From Pseudomonadota bacterium (GTDB taxonomy: Bacteria > Pseudomonadota > Gammaproteobacteria > Steroidobacterales > Steroidobacteraceae), in NCBI GenBank assembly GCA_021792815.1, contig JAJYTX010000247.1, forward strand, positions 1-5,292: 5,292 bases of DNA, given 5' to 3'. Positions 1 to 4,620 of this stretch are shown in pieces. Made by a program: the position numbers and the translations under genes. Position 1 is the stretch's first letter; every line of letters starts with the position of its first letter. Under the pieces are notes generated by a model, which searched no databases, was not told the origin of the DNA, and worked only from the letters and a program-made list of their open reading frames with translations.

Positions 1-1
1 G

Positions 2-76
2 CTGTTCCAGGTGGTGTTCGCGCCGTGCGACAACCACGACATTCCGCTCACCCGCGCGCACCTGTACGAGCACTGA
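2..76 (+). CDS. C-terminal end of an unidentified protein (5' part outside the window)
   Basis: The frame opening at base 2 reads 24 sense codons and stops at TGA 74-76; the last residues read DIPLTRAHLYEH. All codons but one (ATT) end in G or C, matching the neighbouring genes, so this looks like real coding sequence and not a chance open frame. I do not recognise the family from so short a tail. Its stop lies 7 bp before the ATG of the FAD oxidoreductase, so the two are probably co-transcribed and translationally close. Its function could help define the oxidoreductase's substrate, but that gene lies mostly upstream of the window. Confidence 0.65.
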   Translation: MFQVVFAPCDNHDIPLTRAHLYEH

Positions 77-83
77 GCGGGCG

Positions 84-1067
84 ATGCGCAGCTGCGATGT
101 GCTGATCGTCGGCGGCGGGCCGGCCGGGTCGAGCGCGGCCTGGAAGCTGCGCCGCGCCGGCTGCGACGTGCTGGTGCTCGATCAGGCGCGTTTCCCGCGC
201 CTGAAGCTGTGCGCCGGCTGGATCACTCCGGAGGTGGTGCGCGACCTCGAGATCGACGTCAACGCCTATCCGCACCGCGTCCTGACGTTCGAGCGGATGC
301 ACCTGCACTTCAGGGGGCTGCATCTGCCCGTGCCCTGCGTGCAGCACTCGATCCGCCGCGTGGAGTTCGACGCCTGGCTGCTCGAGCGCTCCGGCGCGCC
401 GCTGATCGAGCACGCCGTGCGCGGCATCGAGGAGCGCGACGGCGCCTATGTGATCGACGGGCAGTTCCGGGCCCGTTACCTGATCGGGGCGGGCGGCACG
501 CGCTGCCCGGTGTACCGCACGCTGTTCCGGGACTCGAATCCCCGCGCCGCGGCGCTGCAGACCGTGACGCTCGAGCACGAGATCCCGTACGCGTGGCAGG
601 ACCCGGACTGTCACCTGTGGTTCTTCGAGCACGGCCTGCCGGGCTATGCGTGGTACGTGCCGAAGCAGAATGGCTGGCTCAACATCGGCATCGGCGGCAT
701 GGCCGAGCGCATCAAGCGCAGCGGCCGCTCCATCCACGAGCACTGGGCGCGGCTGGTTGCGAAGCTCGATCGGCGGCTCGCCCGCGGCGCGCACTACGAT
801 CCCTCGGGCTACAGCTACTATCTGCGCGGCCCGGTGGAGGTGGTGCGCCGCGGCAACGCCTTCATCGCCGGCGATGCGGCCGGGCTCGCCACCCGCGACA
901 TGGCCGAAGGCATCGGCCCGGCGGTGCGCAGCGGCCTCGCGGCCGCCGAGTCCATTCTCACCGGGGCGCCGTACCGGCTCGAGACGGTGACCGGCGCGAG
1001 TTTCGGGGGCGGGATGGCGAGCCGGCTCCTCGACTGGGCGATGACCCGGGGCGCCGGCCGGGCGTAA
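84..1067 (+). CDS. FAD-dependent oxidoreductase, geranylgeranyl reductase family
   Basis: A 327-residue flavoprotein of the geranylgeranyl-reductase/FAD-monooxygenase superfamily. The N-terminus carries the dinucleotide-binding beta-alpha-beta fold: VGGGPAGSSAAWKL at residues 9-22 with the GxGxxG glycines, and the ribose-binding acid D33 at the end of the second strand. KLCAGWI (41-47) matches the position of the Lys-x-Cys-Gly segment typical of the reductases. PGYAWYVPK (186-194) is another family signature. GNAFIAGDAAGLATRDMAEGIGPA (257-280) is the second FAD-binding motif, with D264. The usual GADG motif reads GAGG here (136-139). There is no signal peptide or membrane segment, so it should be cytoplasmic or peripheral. 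Family members reduce prenyl double bonds or hydroxylate substrates; the substrate here is unknown. It is shorter than the roughly 380-430 residues of many reductases, with only about 60 residues after the GD motif. The ATG at 84 places the nucleotide-binding motif correctly at the N-terminus; the ribosome binding site is weak, consistent with coupling to the upstream gene. Confidence 0.87.
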   Translation: MRSCDVLIVGGGPAGSSAAWKLRRAGCDVLVLDQARFPRLKLCAGWITPEVVRDLEIDVNAYPHRVLTFERMHLHFRGLHLPVPCVQHSIRRVEFDAWLLERSGAPLIEHAVRGIEERDGAYVIDGQFRARYLIGAGGTRCPVYRTLFRDSNPRAAALQTVTLEHEIPYAWQDPDCHLWFFEHGLPGYAWYVPKQNGWLNIGIGGMAERIKRSGRSIHEHWARLVAKLDRRLARGAHYDPSGYSYYLRGPVEVVRRGNAFIAGDAAGLATRDMAEGIGPAVRSGLAAAESILTGAPYRLETVTGASFGGGMASRLLDWAMTRGAGRA

Positions 1068-1068
1068 T

Positions 1069-1100
1069 GGCCCGACGGGCCGCGTCGGCCGCTTGCCGAC
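1069..1100 (+). terminator. Two adjacent hairpins after the oxidoreductase gene, possible terminator
   Basis: Directly after the TAA at 1065-1067 come two perfect inverted repeats. GGCCC/GGGCC (1069-1073 with 1077-1081) has a 3-nt loop, and GTCGGC/GCCGAC (1084-1089 with 1095-1100) has a 5-nt loop. Neither is followed by a T-run, so a classical intrinsic terminator is not shown. The position at the end of the transcription unit is the main argument. In DNA this GC-rich short hairpins also arise by chance. Confidence 0.33.
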
Positions 1101-1252
1101 TCGCGGCCGCGCTCGCCGCCGTGCGTTGACGCGATCCGAGCGTCCGGGCGGCAGCACGTTCTCGTACTCACCGTCGGCCGTGCACTCCGGCGCTTCGCGG
1201 TCGGGTTCGTCCGGGAACGCCTCTCAGCCCTGAGGACCAGTACGGTCGCCAC

Positions 1253-1303
1253 CCGATACCGTTGCAAATCCGCTACACAAGTGTTGACGCTGTTTGGTAT
1301 CGG
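1253..1303. promoter_or_regulatory. Nested inverted repeat, candidate operator
   Basis: CCGATACC (1253-1260) and GGTATCGG (1296-1303) are perfect reverse complements, 43 bp apart start to start, about four helical turns. Almost centred between them is a second dyad, ACAC-AA-GTGT (1275-1284), which overlaps the -35-like TTGACG at 1284-1289. Such nested symmetry in a low-GC island upstream of a gene is what binding sites for one or two dimeric regulators look like. An 8-bp repeat can occur by chance in a gap of this size, and no regulator gene is in the window, so this is only a candidate. Confidence 0.3.
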
Positions 1304-1450
1304 ACCCGCCTTGTCAGAAATTATCCTGTTAAGAGACTGATTCTAAAGGTAACTGGAGGGGGTACCCGACGCACCGCGGACCCTGTATGCTCGACGACAC
1401 AGCGTACGAAACGAACGCTTGTTTGAATGGCCGGATCCATGGCGAGTGCG

Positions 1451-1458
1451 GGGAGGGG
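1451..1458 (+). promoter_or_regulatory. Ribosome binding site of the lipoprotein hydrolase gene
   Basis: GGGAGGGG lies just before the tandem start codons ATG ATG (1461 and 1464). It excludes the longer in-frame reading from TTG at 1419, which has no comparable site and would put 14 extra residues before a standard lipoprotein signal. The core GGAGG (1452-1456) is 4 nt from the first ATG and 7 nt from the second, so the second Met could be the true start; the protein would lose only one residue. Confidence 0.75.
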
Positions 1459-1460
1459 TC

Positions 1461-3062
1461 ATGATGAAGAAGACCGGGGGTCTGCTGTGCGCCGCGGTGG
1501 CGGTGCTCGCCCTGGGCGGCTGTGGCCACGACAGCTCGACATCGGCCGTGGCGACGACCGACCAGCGCGGCACGCTGATCAATGATCCGGCCCTGCGGGT
1601 CGCCTCGCTGAGCGCGACGGCCTTCGCGGGACAGCTGAGCGCCACCGCCTCGGGGGCCGCTCTGCTCAGCCTCGCCGGCACGCCGGTGTGCGGCGTGGAT
1701 TTCTACTACTTCAAGTACTGGACCGTGGGGCCGGACGGTTCGCCGCAGCGCGCCTCGGGCGCGCTGATGGTGCCCACCGGCGCGGTGGCCCCGTGCACCG
1801 GCCGGCGGCCCATCGTGCTGTACGCGCACGGCACGGCGACTTCCTCCACCTACAACATCGCGGACATCAGCGATACCTCCAACGCCGCCAACACCGAGTC
1901 GGCGATGATCGCCGCGGTGTTCGCCGCCCAGGGGGACATCGTGGTGGCGCCCAACTACCTCGGCTATGACATCTCGACGCTCGGCTATCACCCCTACGTC
2001 GATGGGGCCGAGAACGCGATCGTGATGATGGATGCGCTGGCCGCGGCCCGCAAGGCGCTGCTCAGCACCTTCACCCCGACGACCAGCGACGACGGAAGAC
2101 TCTACGTCACCGGGTATTCGGAGGGCGGCTACGTCGCGATGGCCACGGTCAAGGCGATGCAGGCGGCGGGCGAGACGGTCACCGCATCGGCCCCGTCCTC
2201 CGGACCCTATGCCCTGGAGGCCTTCGGCGATGCCCTGTTCTTCGGGCAGGTGGATATCGGCTCGACGGTGTTCGCGCCCATGGTGAGGACCAGCTACCAG
2301 CACGCGTACGGCAACCTCCACAGTACGTCCGCGGAGGTGTTCTCCTCGACGTACGCGACGGGCATCGATACGCTGCTGCCGAATCCAACCCCGCTCGCGA
2401 CCCTGTTCCAGCAGGGCAAGCTGCCGGAAACCGCACTGTTCAACAGCACCACGCCGACCTCCTCGACCGGCAATACGGCGGTGGACACGCTGGCCGACGC
2501 GCTGCTCGCCGTGCCGAGCAGCCCGCCGTACACGCCTGCCGAGGTCGCCCTGTTCAGTGCGGGCTTCGGCAACCCGTATCTCATCAACAACTCCTACCGC
2601 GTCGAGTACGTGGACGATGCGGTGGTGAACCCCGACCAGGCGGAGATGGCCCTGATCCAGTCGCCGACCACGCCGCTCACCTCGAATGACGTGGCGCTCG
2701 CGGCCACGCCCTCGGTGGGCATGCGCCAGGACCTGAAGCTGAACGACATGCGCAACGGCGGCTGGGCGCCCCAGACGCCGATGCTGCTGTGCGGCGGAGA
2801 CCAGGATCCGACGGTGTTCTTCCAGAACACCGAGATCATGGCGGCCGAGTGGAGCGCGTACGTGTTGGGCGAGCGGGTGAGCGTGCTCGATCTCAATGCC
2901 GCCCCGAGCGTCCCGTATGCCGCCCTGCAGGGCGCCTTCCAGGCGACCTACGCCGGGCTGGTGAGCGCCGAGGGCGCGACCGCCGCCATCGCGGCCTATC
3001 ACTCGACCGAGGCGCCGTTCTGCATGGAGGCGGCGCGGCTCTTCTTTGCCAACGTTCCGTAG
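1461..3062 (+). CDS. Lipoprotein alpha/beta hydrolase, secretory-lipase-like
   Basis: A 533-residue exported hydrolase. MMKK plus a hydrophobic stretch ends in the lipobox LGGC with C21, so it should be lipidated; Gly at +2 does not signal inner-membrane retention, so the outer membrane is the likely site. The hydrolase core has LYAHGT (120-125, oxyanion region), the nucleophile elbow GYSEGG with S220, a candidate acid D449 in GGDQDPTV, and a candidate base H514 near the C-terminus (AAYHST). About 230 residues separate nucleophile and acid, which fits a large lid or cap, as in secretory lipases of the LIP type. Four cysteines outside the signal (C77, C112, C444, C521) could form two disulfides. 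A lipase or carboxylesterase is the best call; a peptidase of the same fold is less likely, and the natural substrate is unknown. The stop is 18 bp before the OmpW gene, so both are probably one transcript. Confidence 0.85.
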   Translation: MMKKTGGLLCAAVAVLALGGCGHDSSTSAVATTDQRGTLINDPALRVASLSATAFAGQLSATASGAALLSLAGTPVCGVDFYYFKYWTVGPDGSPQRASGALMVPTGAVAPCTGRRPIVLYAHGTATSSTYNIADISDTSNAANTESAMIAAVFAAQGDIVVAPNYLGYDISTLGYHPYVDGAENAIVMMDALAAARKALLSTFTPTTSDDGRLYVTGYSEGGYVAMATVKAMQAAGETVTASAPSSGPYALEAFGDALFFGQVDIGSTVFAPMVRTSYQHAYGNLHSTSAEVFSSTYATGIDTLLPNPTPLATLFQQGKLPETALFNSTTPTSSTGNTAVDTLADALLAVPSSPPYTPAEVALFSAGFGNPYLINNSYRVEYVDDAVVNPDQAEMALIQSPTTPLTSNDVALAATPSVGMRQDLKLNDMRNGGWAPQTPMLLCGGDQDPTVFFQNTEIMAAEWSAYVLGERVSVLDLNAAPSVPYAALQGAFQATYAGLVSAEGATAAIAAYHSTEAPFCMEAARLFFANVP

Positions 3063-3069
3063 GCGCGGC

Positions 3070-3074
3070 GGGAG
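3070..3074 (+). promoter_or_regulatory. Ribosome binding site of the OmpW-family gene
   Basis: GGGAG sits 6 nt before ATG 3081, inside the 18-bp spacer after the hydrolase stop. It supports the start at 3081 over the internal in-frame ATG at 3096, which would lose the charged n-region (H2, K4) of the signal peptide. Confidence 0.7.
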
Positions 3075-3080
3075 ACGATC

Positions 3081-3779
3081 ATGCACCAGAAAGTCATGAC
3101 TTGGGCGCTCGGGACGGCGCTGGCGCTCGCGGCCTGCGTGGCGCAGGCGGGCAATGCCACGCCCAACGACATCCGCATCGGCGGCTACTTCGTCCACTAC
3201 GACAGCACCGCGAGCGACATCACCGGTCCCTACACCGTGCCCGGACTCAACACGAGCATCGGCAGCGTCACGACGCTCTATTTCGGATACGTGCGCACGC
3301 TCTCGAGTCATTTCGCGCTGGAATTCGCGCTCGGGTATCCGCCGGTGACCTATGCCACGGGCAAAGGGCCGGCGAGCGTCGGCTCGGTGCCCTACAACGG
3401 CAAAAAGATCGCCAGCCTGCGCTGGGTCTCCCCGACGCTGCTGCTCGAGTACCACTTCTTCAACCCCGGGGCGCGCTGGCGGCCGTTCGTCGGCATCGGG
3501 GTGAACTACACCCGGTTCGTCGACCGGCAGATCACGGTCGGCGGCGCGGCGGTGAGCGGCGGACCGACCTCGATCTCGCTGCCGGTCTCGGTCGGACCGG
3601 CCGTGACGGCGGGGGTCACGTACCACTGGACCGAGCGCTGGCACTTCACGGTCTCGTACTCGGTGGCCCAGGTCAACAGCCGGCTCACCACCGATACCGC
3701 GGGCATCCTGCGCTCCTCGGAGGTGCATTTCTGGCCGAACGCGGTGGTGGCGTCCGTGGGGTATTCGTTCGGGCTGTGA
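3081..3779 (+). CDS. ompW: OmpW-family outer membrane beta-barrel protein
   Basis: A 232-residue exported protein, close to the usual size of OmpW (about 210 residues). The signal peptide has a short charged start (MHQK), a hydrophobic core to about A18, and a likely signal peptidase I site AQA/G after residue 23. The most typical stretch is WVSPTLLLEYHFFNPG (115-130) followed by RPFVGIGVNYTRF (134-146), characteristic of OmpW/AlkL barrels. Alternating hydrophobic strands can be placed near 30-41, 62-72, 76-88, 111-126, 132-146, 168-182, 186-200 and 214-231, giving the expected eight. OmpW proteins form narrow channels with a lateral opening for small hydrophobic molecules. Two oddities: the chain ends YSFGL and not in an aromatic residue, and the signal peptide also contains a lipobox-like LAAC (16-19). 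It follows the lipase-like gene by 18 bp with no visible terminator between them. Confidence 0.88.
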   Translation: MHQKVMTWALGTALALAACVAQAGNATPNDIRIGGYFVHYDSTASDITGPYTVPGLNTSIGSVTTLYFGYVRTLSSHFALEFALGYPPVTYATGKGPASVGSVPYNGKKIASLRWVSPTLLLEYHFFNPGARWRPFVGIGVNYTRFVDRQITVGGAAVSGGPTSISLPVSVGPAVTAGVTYHWTERWHFTVSYSVAQVNSRLTTDTAGILRSSEVHFWPNAVVASVGYSFGL

Positions 3780-3780
3780 G

Positions 3781-3807
3781 CCGGCGGAACTTCCGCCTGC
3801 CCGCCGG
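3781..3807 (+). terminator. Overlapping hairpins after the OmpW gene, possible terminator
   Basis: Two nucleotides after the stop codon, GGCGGAA (3783-3789) and TTCCGCC (3791-3797) form a perfect inverted repeat, usable as a 5-bp GC stem with loop AACTT. An alternative, longer-range stem pairs CCGGCGG (3781-3787) with CCGCCGG (3801-3807) around a 13-nt loop. The two exclude each other because GGCGG is shared. No T-run follows, only GTCTGT, so termination is suggested by position and stem strength alone. Confidence 0.4.
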
Positions 3808-4032
3808 GTCTGTCAGCGGAGCTGCGCAAGGACGCGCGGTGCGCATCACCGCCGACGCCCCGGATCGGGGCGCGGGGCGGGGATGAGGCGATGAGGGGAT
3901 CGACGGGGGCCTCTGCGGGCGGACCGGGGCAGGCACGGCGGGCGCAGGGTCCGCCGGAACCGCGGCGGGTGCCGCCTCGTGTCCGCTGAGCGCGCCGCGC
4001 GCTCGGCTCGTCGCACGCGTTCCGACAGACCA

Positions 4033-4062
4033 TTGGACCGGGTCCGGGTGGGGGGCTAGCAT
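4033..4062 (+). promoter_or_regulatory. Weak sigma-70-like promoter candidate before the DUF2946 gene
   Basis: TTGGAC (4033-4038) and TAGCAT (4057-4062) are separated by 18 bp. The -10 matches four of six consensus positions; the -35 keeps the leading TTG only. Transcription from here would start about 30 bp before the GTG at 4100. The spacer is unusually G-rich (G-runs at 4040-4042, 4046-4048 and 4050-4055) and contains the GGACC/GGTCC dyad. It is the best fit I found in this gap, but in GC-rich DNA such matches are weak evidence. Confidence 0.33.
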
Positions 4063-4099
4063 CGCGCCCGCCCTGGGGCCCCAGCGAGCTCGACGTCAA

Positions 4100-4516
4100 G
4101 TGACCGGCCGGCGTATCGCACTCCGTGTTTCCTCAGCGCGCCGCCGCGGCCTGCCGCGGGGCGCGCCGCCGTGGGCCGCCATCCTCGCGCTGTGCGCCTT
4201 CGCGCTGCGGGGGCTGATTCCATTCGGTTTCGAGCCGGCCGACGGCGCGCTCTCGCTCGTCCTGTGCCCGGCAGGCTTTCCCGCGCACTTCTTCTCGCAT
4301 GGCCGGGCGGCGCCCGCCGGGCACGCCGGCGGTGGCGCGCGCGATGCGCACTGCCTGTTCTGCAACGCCAGCCCGCCGGCGCCGGGGTTTGCGCTGCCCG
4401 TCCTCGCCGGCGCCCCGCCGGTGGCCCTCGGCCTCGTTCCGCTCCTCGAGTCCTCCCCGCAGCCCGTGCGCCTCGCGCACGGGCCTCAGGCCCGCGCCCC
4501 GCCGCACCTCCTCTGA
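4100..4516 (+). CDS. DUF2946-like small membrane protein
   Basis: A 138-residue protein of unknown function. After an Arg-rich N-terminus, residues 24-40 form a hydrophobic segment (PWAAILALCAFALRGLI) that could be a membrane anchor or uncleaved signal. It is followed by the pattern LRGLIPFGFEP (36-46) and LVLCP (53-57), which I recognise from DUF2946 proteins. A second weaker hydrophobic stretch spans about 96-116, and the end carries the family-like RAPP. Between the hydrophobic parts lie H63, H67, H75 and HCLFC (84-88): a Cys-x-x-Cys plus histidines that could bind a metal, most likely on the periplasmic side. The family often neighbours TonB-dependent receptors, as here. The start is uncertain: no ATG exists in the frame, and GTG 4100 is the only start codon found before the hydrophobic segment, with only a weak GCGAG upstream. 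Confidence 0.68.
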   Translation: MTGRRIALRVSSARRRGLPRGAPPWAAILALCAFALRGLIPFGFEPADGALSLVLCPAGFPAHFFSHGRAAPAGHAGGGARDAHCLFCNASPPAPGFALPVLAGAPPVALGLVPLLESSPQPVRLAHGPQARAPPHLL

Positions 4517-4593
4517 GCCTTGCGTCCGCTGACCCGCCTGCCGCCGCGGCTGTGCGGGCCGGCGGGGTCTGTCCGGAAGATTGCGCGGGACCG

Positions 4594-4612
4594 CCTCGGG
4601 CGGGCCCGGAGG
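4594..4612 (+). promoter_or_regulatory. Shine-Dalgarno of the TonB receptor inside a possible hairpin
   Basis: GGAGG (4608-4612) lies 8 nt before ATG 4621 and is the strongest ribosome binding site for this gene; it decides the start against GTG 4666, which has none. The bases just upstream can fold onto it: CCTCGGG (4594-4600) pairs with CCCG and AGG (4605-4608, 4610-4612), leaving a 4-nt loop and one bulged G at 4609. A competing stem CCGCC/GGCGG (4591-4595 with 4599-4603) would leave the site free. The site is clear; the regulatory reading is inference. Confidence 0.5.
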
Positions 4613-4620
4613 ATTGAGGC

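Larger units (their letters stand above)
1068..1460. other. 393-bp intergenic region with an AT-rich island
   Basis: No convincing gene is visible on either strand. The first part (to about 1250) has the GC-rich composition of the surroundings and holds the hairpins after the oxidoreductase gene and a 10-bp palindrome at 1102-1111. Bases 1262-1351 are clearly different: 39 of 90 bases are G or C (43%), against about 70% nearby. This is the expected place for the promoter and operators of the lipase-OmpW unit. I tried to fit sigma-70 elements. TTGACG (1284-1289) and TTGTCA (1311-1316) are good -35 candidates, but neither has a credible -10 at 16-18 bp. TATGCT (1386-1391) is a fair -10 without a -35. 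No promoter is therefore assigned. GGGTACCC (1360-1367) is a further palindrome. Confidence 0.6.
3780..4099. other. 320-bp intergenic region, GC-rich with hairpins and G-runs
   Basis: No gene is supported here; the open frames crossing it are out-of-frame or antisense continuations without start context or family resemblance. Besides the hairpins at its start it holds a 7-bp all-GC stem-loop (3856-3862 with 3866-3872, loop GAT), a run of four G4 tracts between 3867 and 3898, two copies of GATGAGG (3882-3888 and 3890-3896), a CCGCCG/CGGCGG stem (3951-3956 with 3963-3968), the dyad GGACC-G-GGTCC (4035-4045) and the perfect 12-bp palindrome CTGGGGCCCCAG (4073-4084). It should contain the end of the lipase-OmpW transcript and the start of the DUF2946 transcript. 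Confidence 0.6.

Noticed and set aside
48..1157. 369-residue antisense open frame over the oxidoreductase gene
   Set aside because: Same compositional signature of a shadow frame; the sense protein has clear FAD motifs along its whole length.
1419..1460. Longer lipase reading from TTG 1419
   Set aside because: It would put 14 residues before a standard lipoprotein signal, and the strong ribosome binding site is at 1451-1458, inside that extension.
1439..1590. Out-of-frame ATG at 1439 as an upstream regulatory reading frame
   Set aside because: No ribosome binding site precedes it, and such overlapping frames are common by chance in GC-rich DNA.
1329..3728. 799-residue antisense open frame opposite the lipase and OmpW genes
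   Set aside because: Its translation is rich in Arg, Gly, His and Ala, as expected from the complement of GC-rich coding DNA. It has no recognisable domain, and the sense strand carries two well-supported genes.
2789..3886. 365-residue + strand frame spanning the end of the lipase gene and all of OmpW
   Set aside because: Arg-rich, out of frame with two recognised proteins, and without a domain or plausible start.
3806..4573. GGGTCTGTC found at both 3806-3814 and 4565-4573, each after GC-rich stems downstream of a stop codon
   Set aside because: Considered as a shared terminator tail, but repeats of nine bases are expected many times in a window this size, and two copies are not enough.
4517..4620. 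Cobalamin riboswitch in the receptor leader
   Set aside because: The leader is short for this class and I see no B12-box-like sequence; only GC-rich stems are evident.
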